The notes: generated from the letters alone by a model not told the origin. Shown: positions 36,564-44,428, counted from the first letter of the stretch. The stretch is 64,000 nucleotides of DNA from Eubacteriales bacterium (GCA_021373115.1 JAJFTI010000029.1:1-64000), one strand, 5' to 3'. Program-made: numbers and translations.

Positions 36564-37991
36564 TTACCGCATGTCGCCGGTTCTGTCGCCGCTTCTGCCG
36601 GTTATGGACGGCTTACCATCGGCGGGTATGGGACAGATGTACCGCTGCTCTCCCAGCCTTTCCTGCAGTTCGCGCTTTGCTTTTTCCGCTATCGCGGGAT
36701 CATGCAGGATATCCGCGGCGGTGATCGCAAGAATCTTTCCCGCGTGGAGCATTCCTTTGTGCGCGATGGCGGTCTTTCCCTGGGCAACCATTTCCCAGGA
36801 GTGCAGCTGCGTTGCGTTTGCCGCGCAGGTTACCCAGCACTGCGCGGTCGGAACGACCCAGCTGACGTCCGCCACGTCGGTAGAACCCATGTGCGTGATT
36901 TCGTTCTCGTCAAACGGCAAAAGTGCATCAAGAACGGGCCGGTTTGTAAACGGCGCAGGAACAGCTTTCCTTGCCTCTTGCGATTGTATGCTGCGGAACG
37001 ATTCCGCTATCCGGATATCGTTCTCGTCATATACCGGCGTACCCAGCCTGGCAAAGTTATCATAAATCAGCTTATTCAGCGTCAGATTCGGCACCGCTTC
37101 CGAAACGGCGGAATCCATCTCATATTCAACGGTCGTACCGGTCATCAGCGCCGCGCCTTTTGCGATATCGCATACCCGTTCGTAAATCGCCCGCATGTGT
37201 TCCGACTTTGGAGAGCGCATACAAAAATACTCCAGGCTTTCCGCGGGAACCACGTTGGGGGAGCGCCCGCCTGCGTTGACGATGGCGTAATGCATCCGCA
37301 CTTCCTGCGGAACGTGTTCCCGCAGAAAGTTCACGCCGACGTTCATCAGCTCCAGCGCGTCGAGCGCGCTGCGCCCCAGCTCCGGCGAGAATGCCGCGTG
37401 GGAACTTTTGCCCTTAAATCGAAAGTATGCGTTTATATTTGCCAGTGAGGAGCCGTGTACCACCAGATTGGCCGGCGAGGGGTGCCAGGTCAGCGCGCAA
37501 TCCACGTCGCTGAAATAGCCGTCCCGAACCAGGTATGTTTTGCTGAAACCGCCTTCTTCGCCGGGGCAGCCGTAAAGGCGTATGGTTCCGCTCAGGCCGT
37601 TTTCAAGGATATACTGTTTGAGCGCGATTGCGGCGGCCAACGAGCCGGTGCCAAGCAGATGATGGCCGCAGCCGTGCCCCGCGCCGCCCTGCGTAACCGG
37701 TTCCTGACGGGCGACGCCGCTGACTTGGCTTAAGCCGTCGAGCGCGTCATATTCCGCCAGAATTGCTATGACCGGGCGCCCCGTTCCGCAGCTGCCAAGG
37801 AATGCCGTTTCCATGCCGTCCATTTTGCGTTCAACAGAAAATCCTTCCTTCTCCAGCGTGCTGCAAAGCAGTTCGGCGGACCGGTACTCTTCGAACTTCA
37901 GTTCCGCATTGCCCCAGATTTCATCGCTGATGGCAAGGAGCATGTCCCTTTTCGACTCGATTAATTCGGAAATTCTTGCCGCGTCACGCAT
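36564..37991 (-). CDS. M20 family amidohydrolase, aminobenzoyl-glutamate utilisation B-like
   Basis: A 475-aa cytoplasmic zinc-type hydrolase with AbgB architecture. Metal ligands are visible in GAGHGCGHHLLG, PGEEGG and ALTWHPSP. A dimerisation lid domain occupies about residues 185-300 (NINAYFRFKGKSSHAAFSPELGRSALDALELM). AbgB-type enzymes cleave amide bonds such as p-aminobenzoyl-glutamate or acyl-amino acids. It is 21 bp from the HXXEE gene on the same strand. Its promoter carries a motif shared with the PucR-M24 promoter region, suggesting common control. Confidence 0.88.
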   Translation of the reverse strand: MRDAARISELIESKRDMLLAISDEIWGNAELKFEEYRSAELLCSTLEKEGFSVERKMDGMETAFLGSCGTGRPVIAILAEYDALDGLSQVSGVARQEPVTQGGAGHGCGHHLLGTGSLAAAIALKQYILENGLSGTIRLYGCPGEEGGFSKTYLVRDGYFSDVDCALTWHPSPANLVVHGSSLANINAYFRFKGKSSHAAFSPELGRSALDALELMNVGVNFLREHVPQEVRMHYAIVNAGGRSPNVVPAESLEYFCMRSPKSEHMRAIYERVCDIAKGAALMTGTTVEYEMDSAVSEAVPNLTLNKLIYDNFARLGTPVYDENDIRIAESFRSIQSQEARKAVPAPFTNRPVLDALLPFDENEITHMGSTDVADVSWVVPTAQCWVTCAANATQLHSWEMVAQGKTAIAHKGMLHAGKILAITAADILHDPAIAEKAKRELQERLGEQRYICPIPADGKPSITGRSGDRTGDMR

Positions 37992-38068
37992 CCCGCTCGC
38001 CTCCGTATTCTGTCGGCCAATCCACCGCTGGCAACGATTTCATGATAATGCGGCTCAGGATCGCGTTC

Positions 38069-38117
38069 AATGTGAATTTGTCTATATTATATGCTGTGAT
38101 AATGTGAACCATCACAG
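38069..38117 (-). promoter_or_regulatory. Promoter region of the M20 gene with AATGTGAA motifs
   Basis: On the minus strand a TATAAT (38086-38091 in plus coordinates) has a poor -35 region. AATGTGAA occurs at 38069-38076 and at 38101-38108. The latter lies inside a larger inverted repeat CTGTGAT-N10-ATCACAG (38094-38117) that overlaps the -35. A weak -35 covered by a palindrome suggests activation. The same AATGTGAA appears at 39889 beside the PucR-type gene. Confidence 0.45.
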
Positions 38118-38139
38118 AAAGGGAAGGCGGGGGACCGGC

Positions 38140-39870
38140 TCACGGCCTGTTTCCATCGGAAGCATCCGGGTAGTAGCTTTTTAGGTAGCGAGCCAGCTGC
38201 AGTTTTAGGAGATCATCCGGGTTATCGAACGATATATTCAGGCAGTCTTCGATTTTTTTAAGCCGCTGGTACAACGTATTGGGGTGTATGAAAAGCGATT
38301 GCGCCGTCTTTTTCAGTGAATAGCCCGATTCAAGATAGGCGATCAGCGTCGCTTCCAGATTTTCCGACTTCTCCGCCAGCGGAGCAAGCACGCTGTGCAG
38401 GAACGACTCGGCGTCGTCGGACAGTAAATTCACAAAAATCTGATGAATCCCCATTTGCGCGTACTGCATCAGCCCGCCGTTGTGCCGCGTCAGCTGATAG
38501 GACAGCGCCTTTTCCGCTTCATGATACGATCGCCCGATTCCGCCGGGACCGTTGTAGGTGGAACCCAGGCCCGCGCAGAGCGGCAGACCCTCGCTTTGCA
38601 GCATGCAGGAGAGTATTCCGTCAATCTGGCGGGAAAGGGCGCCGACCCGGTCGGTTGTCTGCAGGTGAAGAAGCGCGATGATCCTGTCCTGCGAGGCAAA
38701 GGTCAGTTTCTGGACAACGCCGAGCTCCTTGCGGATATCAGCGATGACCCGGTAGATTGCGGACTCCTGTATCTCGCCGCACTCGTCCGGCGGGAAGGCA
38801 AAGATCAGGACGGCGTAGTTGGCCTTTTGGCTGATTCCCAATTCACTGCTTTTACTGCTCAAAGCCGCCGGGCTGTTTGCGGAAACCAGTTCGGAAAAAC
38901 TCTGCGCCATTCTTTTATAGGAGATATCCAGTCTGGACTGGGCTTTTGAAAACTCCACCGCCAATACCATACGGCCGACCTCAAGCAGCATCCTTTTCAG
39001 CGGGGATTCGGTATCTTCGGCGTTTACGATGAAATAACCCAGACAGGAATTTTCCGCAAGAATTGGATAAACGGCGTAGGATTTCGCGCGGCCTTCCGGC
39101 TCGACAAGAAACGCTTCGCCGTTTTTTGCGTTTCTCTGTGCCAGCTCGGCCAGAAGATTCGCGTCCTCAAAGGCGTTTTTCGGGTGGCGTTCGTTTGTCA
39201 TCCGGTTGATGACCGCAACGGGAGCTTCCAGCGCGCCGCTCAGTTCATCCACTATGCTGGAGATACCCGAGTTGTTGACGGAATAGTTCGTCAGCGTTGC
39301 GTATAGGCTGTTGCATTTTTGGAGGTTGCCCATCTGGGCTTGCAGTGCAAGCAACCCTTTGGCGTTGGCCAGCGCAATCTCAATCAGCCCGGAAAACACA
39401 TCCAGCGTTTCAATATCCGCCGGCAGAAACGGACGGTTCCCTTGCGCACGGTATACGATTAGGATACACTCGATTTGGCTGTTCACGTAGATTGGCATGA
39501 GGTATGCCGAATTGATCTCTTCGTTGCCAAAGAGCATTTTCATCGCGCCCCTGTTTTCGGCGGAAAAATCGCCGATATCCAGCCGTATTTCGTCCATGCT
39601 GTTATAGAGCTTGGGGGTGCCCCGCAAGTATGTCTTTCCGATCAATCCCTCGCCCAGCGCAAGGCGAAGGGAAAGCGCAATCTCCTGTGCAATGCCGCGG
39701 TATGCTTTGCAGTAAAGCTGATTCGAATCCGGGTCGTATTCCCAAAGCAGGCCGGCGTCCGCCTGGACGATGGACAGCGTCTTTTCCAGAATATCGTTTA
39801 CGATCATGTCCATGTCGGCGACGGACGGCAGCTTTGCCATATCCCTTGCAATCTGCTCGAAATCGTGCAT
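38140..39870 (-). CDS. PucR/CdaR-family regulator with GAF domain
   Basis: A 576-aa regulator: N-terminal GAF-type sensor (about residues 15-175, SVADMDMIVNDILEKTLSIVQADAGLLWEYD), a central CdaR GGDEF-like region (about 330-470) and a C-terminal PucR helix-turn-helix (LIAYLESGYSLKKTAQSLFIHPNTLYQRLKKIEDCL). Members activate purine, sugar-acid or amino-acid catabolic genes in response to small ligands. ATG at 39870 with AAGGAGAGG upstream is preferred over the in-frame extension to 39948. It is divergent from the M24 gene at 40035. Confidence 0.85.
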   Translation of the reverse strand: MHDFEQIARDMAKLPSVADMDMIVNDILEKTLSIVQADAGLLWEYDPDSNQLYCKAYRGIAQEIALSLRLALGEGLIGKTYLRGTPKLYNSMDEIRLDIGDFSAENRGAMKMLFGNEEINSAYLMPIYVNSQIECILIVYRAQGNRPFLPADIETLDVFSGLIEIALANAKGLLALQAQMGNLQKCNSLYATLTNYSVNNSGISSIVDELSGALEAPVAVINRMTNERHPKNAFEDANLLAELAQRNAKNGEAFLVEPEGRAKSYAVYPILAENSCLGYFIVNAEDTESPLKRMLLEVGRMVLAVEFSKAQSRLDISYKRMAQSFSELVSANSPAALSSKSSELGISQKANYAVLIFAFPPDECGEIQESAIYRVIADIRKELGVVQKLTFASQDRIIALLHLQTTDRVGALSRQIDGILSCMLQSEGLPLCAGLGSTYNGPGGIGRSYHEAEKALSYQLTRHNGGLMQYAQMGIHQIFVNLLSDDAESFLHSVLAPLAEKSENLEATLIAYLESGYSLKKTAQSLFIHPNTLYQRLKKIEDCLNISFDNPDDLLKLQLARYLKSYYPDASDGNRP

Positions 39871-39888
39871 GGGAATCCTCTCCTTAAT

Positions 39889-39926
39889 AATGTGAATTGA
39901 CACATAAAAACTGTTGCAATTATAAA
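39889..39926 (+). promoter_or_regulatory. Promoter of the second M24 gene with AATGTGAA motif
   Basis: TTGACA (39897-39902), 18-nt spacer, TATAAA (39921-39926). AATGTGAATT at 39889-39898 abuts the -35 box, and TGTG..CACA arms flank it. This is the same motif as upstream of the M20 gene. Confidence 0.55.
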
Positions 39927-40034
39927 ATAACACACATTGATCTATCAAGCTTTTTCGATAGAATGAGAGCAGGTATTTTTATTTTAGAACCGGGGAGTCC
40001 TTGTTTTTCAAATGAGCGCAAAGGGGATGCAGCC

Positions 40035-41285
40035 ATGAGCGATACCGGAAATCGAAAACCGATCTATAACAAGTGGGGCCAGTTCGGGAAAGATTATGAG
40101 GAAGGCATCAATTTTGATCGCCTCCGGCGGGAACGGCTGCAAAAAGCGCGGGAATCCATGCGGGCGCACGACCTGGGCGCAATCGTTGCGATTCGTGCGG
40201 AAAACACCCGGTATATCACCGGATTTAAGGGGCTACCCGTTCCGTCAACGGTTCTTCGCTACGTTGTGTTTCCCGTAACGGCGGATCCGGTCATTTTTGA
40301 GTTGGGCGCCGATATGGGGCGCCTGAAGGAGAGCGCAACCTGGATTCCGGAGCAGAATATCACAGCCTCCATTCCGGTGTTCGCAACGCCTCACCATGCA
40401 ACGCCCGTTGAGCTTCAAAACCGCGAGAACCTCTCCTATCTCTGGGCAGACGGCATTAAAAAGGTTTTGCAGGAATACGGGGTTGCGGATCGGAAGATCG
40501 GGTTCGATTTCATCCTCGATCTCTCCATGATCCGGGCTCTGGAGCACGCGGATATCCACGTTGTGGACGGAATGCCGGCAATGATGGACGCAAGGTCCGT
40601 AAAAACGGCGGATGAGCTGCAGCTGCTCAGCATCGCGAGCCAGATTGCGGAAGCAGGATTGTATACCATTGAATCAAACATGCGGCCGGGTATCCGGGAA
40701 TGCGAACTATGGGGAGAAGCGGCAAAAACCATGATCTCCCTGGGAGCGGACAGTCTGGAGGGCATTTGCACGACGGGCGGGCGCACCAACCCGTACTACC
40801 GGCTGGAGGGCACAGATAAGATATTGCGCCCGAACGATCTGCTGATTACCGACATTGTGGTTTCCTACATGGGATATCACACCTGCGTTGTGCGCACGTT
40901 CTTCAACGGAACAAAGCCTTCGAAAGAGCTGAAACGGTTCTACCGGGAGTGCTACGAATCGCTCTATAAGTCCATCAACGCCGTTAAGGCGGGCGTAACC
41001 ACCGATATTGTTGCCGAAGCGCTGCCCAAGGGCGACTGGAACAACTACAGTCTGAACATCGGCCACGGGCTCGGGCTGATCGTGCACGAAACGCCCTCGA
41101 TTGTGGAAGCCTACTCCAAGGCCTGCCCCACTGAGATCAAGGAAAATATGTATGTTGCCTTGGAAACGTACGCGGGGGATCCCGAAAGCGAGCAGGGCGT
41201 ACGGCTGGAAGAGAACTTCGTCGTAACAAAAACCGGATATGAGATCTTCAGCCGGTATCCGTTCGACGAGAGACTGCTGGATTAA
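40035..41285 (+). CDS. M24 family Xaa-Pro peptidase/creatinase-like hydrolase
   Basis: A 416-aa pita-bread-fold protein. Compared with metallopeptidases it keeps one Asp (LLITDIVVSYMGY), the GHGLGL histidine, and both Glu regions (VALETYAGD, GVRLEENFVV). The second Asp position reads TCVVRTF. Partial loss of the metal site again points to a creatinase/ectoine-hydrolase-like amidase rather than a peptidase. It precedes a GPH transporter gene, suggesting uptake and hydrolysis of the same compound. ATG at 40035 chosen; the upstream in-frame extension overlaps the promoter. Confidence 0.78.
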   Translation: MSDTGNRKPIYNKWGQFGKDYEEGINFDRLRRERLQKARESMRAHDLGAIVAIRAENTRYITGFKGLPVPSTVLRYVVFPVTADPVIFELGADMGRLKESATWIPEQNITASIPVFATPHHATPVELQNRENLSYLWADGIKKVLQEYGVADRKIGFDFILDLSMIRALEHADIHVVDGMPAMMDARSVKTADELQLLSIASQIAEAGLYTIESNMRPGIRECELWGEAAKTMISLGADSLEGICTTGGRTNPYYRLEGTDKILRPNDLLITDIVVSYMGYHTCVVRTFFNGTKPSKELKRFYRECYESLYKSINAVKAGVTTDIVAEALPKGDWNNYSLNIGHGLGLIVHETPSIVEAYSKACPTEIKENMYVALETYAGDPESEQGVRLEENFVVTKTGYEIFSRYPFDERLLD

Positions 41286-41295
41286 TCGTGTAAAA

Positions 41296-41324
41296 GCAAG
41301 CTGCGGTGAAATACCGCAGCTTGC
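41296..41324 (+). other. Intercistronic hairpin
   Basis: A perfect 12-bp stem (41296-41307 with 41313-41324) with a 5-nt GAAAT loop and no T-run, between the M24 and transporter genes. Possible message stabiliser or attenuator. Confidence 0.6.
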
Positions 41325-41448
41325 GATGTTTATCCGCAAAACAATCCCGCAAAGCCGGTGTTTCACGAAAAAGGTTCTGCCGGTTTCGGATTTTTAACGC
41401 AAATTTCTCCGCACCGAACTTCAATCTATCCCCAAAGGAGATGCAAAA

Positions 41449-42855
41449 GTGTCAAATAACGCTTCGCAAACCGGCAGATTGCCAAAGAAGACGGGTATCA
41501 GCTACGGGCTTGGCAATTTGGCATTTGCCGGGCTTTCCGCGGTAATCGGCTATTTTATGCTGTATTATCTCACCGATTACGCGGGCATCGCACCGGCGGC
41601 GGTGGGCACCATGATTCTGATCGCGCGGATATGGGACGCAGCGAACGATCCAATCATGGGCACCATACTCGACAACACAAAACCCAGCGCAAAATGGGGG
41701 CAGGCAAGACCGTATGTACTGTTTGGCGCAATCCCCATGGCTCTCTTTTTTGTGATGATTTTTGCTGTGCCCCAGAACCTTTCCGCCGCAATGAAACTGG
41801 CATGGTCCTATGTGGCGTATATCGGGTTCGGGATGGCGTTTACGGTGGCATCGATATCCTTTCTCTCGATGCCCATGCGGATTACCTTGAACCCGGATAA
41901 ACGGGTAACGCTGGCGATGTGGGTGAGCTTTCTGGCTTTTCCAACCATGCTGATCTCGGCGGTGGTGCCCGCGATGGTCAAGGCGTTTTCCGGCGCCTCC
42001 GGAGATATTCATTCGGCCTATCTCTATGTCGCCATCGTCTTTGCCATTCTGGCAATCGTCTGCATTCTTGTTACCTTCTTCGGGGTAAAGGAGAAATATA
42101 TCGAAGAGAAACGCAAGGATAAGATCTCGATCTTTCAGGGGCTGGGCATGTTCATCAAGTGCAAGCCCTGGCTGAAACTGATCTCGGTTACGTTTTTACT
42201 GTTCCTGTTCTTTTCCATAAACATGTCTTCGCTGGTGTATTATCTGACCTATTACATCAAGCAACCCGGTCTGATGGCTGCCGGAGGCCTGATTGCCATG
42301 GCAACCGTCGTCGTTGCGCTGGTCACGGTAAAACCGCTGGTAAAGAGGTTCGGTAAACGGCGAGTGGTGCTCTTTGCCGTTGGCATCGGCATTGCGGCGC
42401 TGGTGGCAAGAGTGTTTACGAAAGATCACAACGTCGTCGTTTTTCTGATTACCCTCTTTTTAACCTTCCTGTCCTACGGCGCGTACAGCGTTGTCAAAAT
42501 GCCGCTTTTGTTTGATTCGATTGAGTACGCGGAATACGAAACCGGAATCAGCGCGAAAAGCATTGGCGTAACGGGAGATACCTTTGTAGCGAAGGTGGCG
42601 CAGGGGCTTGGTCCGGCTATTTTGGGATATGCGCTTCAGTGGGGCGGTTATGTGGCGCAGGCAACCGAACAATCGGAAAAGCTGGTCAAAGGGTTATTTG
42701 CGCTCAATGTCTATTTACCGCTGGGATGCCTGGTGCTGATTGCCATCTTGCTCTTCACATACGATATTGAGGACAAAATGCCAAAGGTGCGAGAGGAGCT
42801 AATGCAAAAAATGTATGCAGCGCAGGCACAGACGGAGGCGCCTTTGGAAGAATAA
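41449..42855 (+). CDS. GPH-family (MelB-type) cation symporter
   Basis: A 468-aa MFS-superfamily transporter with twelve predicted helices. GPH features include the N-terminal GLGNLAFAGLSAVIGYFMLYYLTDYAG, the ARIWDAANDPIMGTILDNTKPSAKWGQARPYVL loop and the later DSIEYAEYETGISAKSIGVTGDTFVAKVAQGLG. Family members import glycosides, pentosides or related solutes with Na+ or H+. The start is GTG, 8 nt after a strong AAAGGAG. Neighbouring hydrolases suggest a non-sugar or conjugated substrate, which is inference. Confidence 0.88.
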   Translation: MSNNASQTGRLPKKTGISYGLGNLAFAGLSAVIGYFMLYYLTDYAGIAPAAVGTMILIARIWDAANDPIMGTILDNTKPSAKWGQARPYVLFGAIPMALFFVMIFAVPQNLSAAMKLAWSYVAYIGFGMAFTVASISFLSMPMRITLNPDKRVTLAMWVSFLAFPTMLISAVVPAMVKAFSGASGDIHSAYLYVAIVFAILAIVCILVTFFGVKEKYIEEKRKDKISIFQGLGMFIKCKPWLKLISVTFLLFLFFSINMSSLVYYLTYYIKQPGLMAAGGLIAMATVVVALVTVKPLVKRFGKRRVVLFAVGIGIAALVARVFTKDHNVVVFLITLFLTFLSYGAYSVVKMPLLFDSIEYAEYETGISAKSIGVTGDTFVAKVAQGLGPAILGYALQWGGYVAQATEQSEKLVKGLFALNVYLPLGCLVLIAILLFTYDIEDKMPKVREELMQKMYAAQAQTEAPLEE

Positions 42856-43012
42856 TCCCTTTCCTCGCGGAACAGGCCGGCCGTTTCTCCGACCGCGCAG
42901 GATTGATCCGGATTGCCCATAGCCGGAGCGGAGCGCTCTTAGCAAAACAGCATCCCGTCGCGCGGTTCGTTGCACGGTTCATACGGCAGCATTACGGAGC
43001 ATCGGTTTCGTT

Positions 43013-43633
43013 TTACAGTCCGGTATCCGGCGGAAGGCCGATGGCCCGGGCGATCATCCAGACGGCCGTATCGATGATTTCCGGCTTTCGCCGCTCGTAC
43101 TCTTCCGGCGGCAGGCTGACTGCGGTCATCAGCCAGGGGTTCGCGGAGACGAATGCGAAGACCGCGCCAATGATGAGCATGGAGACGATCTTTGGATCCG
43201 GCAGGTTCGGATCGGACTGATTGGTTTCGATCCACCGCGCAATGAGGTTTGCGGCGCGTTCGTCCTGCCCGCTGACATACTGCTCCGGCGCAAGGCCATC
43301 CAGCTCGGAGCGGACAATCAGTTTGATGATGTTCTCCTCGTCGTTCAGCGCGCGCAGAAGCATCATCCGGAGATTGTCCAGCGCAATCGAAGGAAGCTGC
43401 TTCGGATTTGCCGGATAGTAGCCGGTCAGCATCGTAATCTGCCGATGGAGTATCTCCGTGACCAGCTTTTCCTTGCTGCCGAAGTAACGAATAATCAGGG
43501 CATGATTGATTCCGGCTTCCTCCGCGATGCGTCGAATGCTGACCGCGTTGACGCCATACAGAGCAAAAAGTCGGGTGGCTTCCCGCAAAACCCGGTCTTT
43601 TACAATTTCGGCCGATTCATTTTGCTTCGACAA
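43013..43633 (-). CDS. TetR-family transcriptional regulator
   Basis: A 206-aa repressor with an N-terminal HTH (LREATRLFALYGVNAVSIRRIAEEAGINHALIIRYFGSKEKLVTEIL) and a variable ligand domain. A TTG at 43633 has AAGGAGG 9 nt upstream and gives a normal TetR N-terminus; in-frame ATGs at 43699 and 43774 would add 22-47 residues. The upstream region holds a perfect 20-bp palindrome (43747-43766) on the start site of the divergent promoter. It therefore probably controls the small Gly-Gly peptide genes and perhaps the whole export operon. Confidence 0.85.
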   Translation of the reverse strand: MSKQNESAEIVKDRVLREATRLFALYGVNAVSIRRIAEEAGINHALIIRYFGSKEKLVTEILHRQITMLTGYYPANPKQLPSIALDNLRMMLLRALNDEENIIKLIVRSELDGLAPEQYVSGQDERAANLIARWIETNQSDPNLPDPKIVSMLIIGAVFAFVSANPWLMTAVSLPPEEYERRKPEIIDTAVWMIARAIGLPPDTGL

Positions 43634-43715
43634 TGCGTTTTTCCTCCTTCCGGACGATTTACCCGGTGACCCTATTTTAGCCGATTTGGGTCGATCCATC
43701 AATCCAATCCGATGA

Positions 43716-43766
43716 TTGACTTGAAGAAACACTTGTGATAAAGTCATTGTAACCGATCGGTTACAA
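43716..43766 (+). promoter_or_regulatory. Divergent promoter with TetR-type operator
   Basis: TTGACT (43716-43721), 17-nt spacer, TAAAGT (43739-43744), followed at once by TTGTAACCGATCGGTTACAA (43747-43766), a perfect palindrome. Bound TetR would cover the transcription start of the plus-strand transcript that reads into the peptide genes. The first peptide ATG is about 140 bp downstream. Confidence 0.72.
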
Positions 43767-43797
43767 AACGTCAACGGGAAGGAATATCCGAATCAGC

Positions 43798-43994
43798 GCG
43801 CCCTAGCTAGGACGCATCTCGGGACTGTTTTTCAAAACCTCGTTTGTATTTCACATACGCATTTTAAATGATCAGGAAAGGTGGCGAGCCACATGGAAAG
43901 AAAGCAGAAGGCGGAAAAGAAAGCGCCCGTTGTGAAAAAGGACGACAAGAAAAAGGAAATTCCGGAAAAAGAACTGGATAAAATCAGCGGCGGC
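43798..43994 (+). repeat. Tandem duplication, copy 1 (leader RNA plus peptide leader)
   Basis: The segment from about 43798 to 43994 is repeated about 280 bp downstream (44078-44273). Similarity covers the 5' untranslated region and the Gly-Gly leader coding part. It includes an identical 17-mer (CTCGTTTGTATTTCACA at 43839-43855 and 44119-44135), and it ends where the coding cores begin. A GCCC-N6-GGACG..CGGGAC pattern is also kept in both. Confidence 0.85.
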
Positions 43995-44036
43995 ATACAA
44001 GCCCAGCGCGACAGAGTCGGGCACGGGCATCCTTGA
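43893..44036 (+). CDS. Gly-Gly leader secreted peptide precursor 1
   Basis: A 47-codon gene. The 34-residue leader is extremely Lys/Glu-rich and ends KEIPEKELDKISGG, a double-glycine leader of the kind cut by C39 peptidase ABC exporters. The predicted 13-residue core (IQAQRDRVGHGHP) is basic with two His. AAAGGTGG precedes the ATG at 43893. The leader is identical to that of the second copy at 30 of 34 positions, with only conservative changes, while the cores are unrelated. It is the first gene downstream of the TetR-regulated promoter. Bacteriocin, pheromone or other signal function is inference. Compared with copy 2, the core may have suffered an indel. Confidence 0.8.
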   Translation: MERKQKAEKKAPVVKKDDKKKEIPEKELDKISGGIQAQRDRVGHGHP

Positions 44037-44077
44037 TTTCGCAATACGGTAACAAGGCCGAAAGCGAACCGCTGGCA

Positions 44078-44273
44078 CGCCCTGTCCAGGACGTATCGCG
44101 GGACGGTTATTGCATAATCTCGTTTGTATTTCACAAGCGGATTTGAATGATCAGGAAAGGAGGCGAGTCACATGGAGAAAAAGCAGAAGGCGGAAAAGAA
44201 AGCGCCCGTTGTGAAGAAGGAAGACAAGAAGAAAGAGATTCCCGAAAAGGATCTGGACAAGGTCAGCGGCGGT
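44078..44273 (+). repeat. Tandem duplication, copy 2
   Basis: Second copy of the unit described at 43798. The spacing between the identical 17-mer and the ATG is 53 nt here and 54 nt in copy 1, so the untranslated leader is maintained along with the coding leader. This suggests a functional RNA or promoter-proximal element rather than passive duplication. Confidence 0.85.
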
Positions 44274-44309
44274 GCAACCGGACAGGGGCGTATAAAGCCC
44301 AGGTGTTAA
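44172..44309 (+). CDS. Gly-Gly leader secreted peptide precursor 2
   Basis: A 45-codon gene. The 34-residue leader ends KEIPEKDLDKVSGG; the predicted core is ATGQGRIKPRC, eleven residues ending in cysteine. A perfect AAAGGAGG precedes the ATG at 44172. The terminal Cys could allow disulfide, thioether or thioester chemistry. The C39 exporter needed for cleavage is encoded at 49260. No lanthionine, radical SAM or YcaO gene is nearby, so the product may be unmodified or altered by the TIM-barrel protein at 47885 (speculative). Confidence 0.82.
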   Translation: MEKKQKAEKKAPVVKKEDKKKEIPEKDLDKVSGGATGQGRIKPRC

Positions 44310-44402
44310 TCCGGTAAACGACGGAACAAAAGGCGGTTTCACGCGAGCAACAGTCTATCCGGTGTCGGCCGTGTCCGGCAAGACAAATCGGACGGACGGC
44401 TT

Positions 44403-44428
44403 TAGCGCACGAAGAGAAACGTGCGCTA
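44403..44428 (+). terminator. Possible attenuator before the cyclase gene
   Basis: TAGCGCAC/GTGCGCTA (44403-44410 and 44421-44428) with a 10-nt loop is followed by a broken T-run (TTTGC). It lies between the peptide genes and the large genes, where partial termination would make peptide mRNA more abundant than exporter mRNA. The rest of 44310-44540 shows no other gene. Confidence 0.5.

Noticed and set aside
43839-43855. Repeated 17-mer as a classic CRP/cAMP operator
   Set aside because: It contains TCACA but no matching TGTGA half at the right spacing, and no Crp-type DNA-binding gene is seen in the window.
43798-44273. Repeat pair as a CRISPR array or riboswitch
   Set aside because: Only two long units with coding sequence inside each, no short regular repeats and spacers, and no match to a riboswitch core that I recognise.
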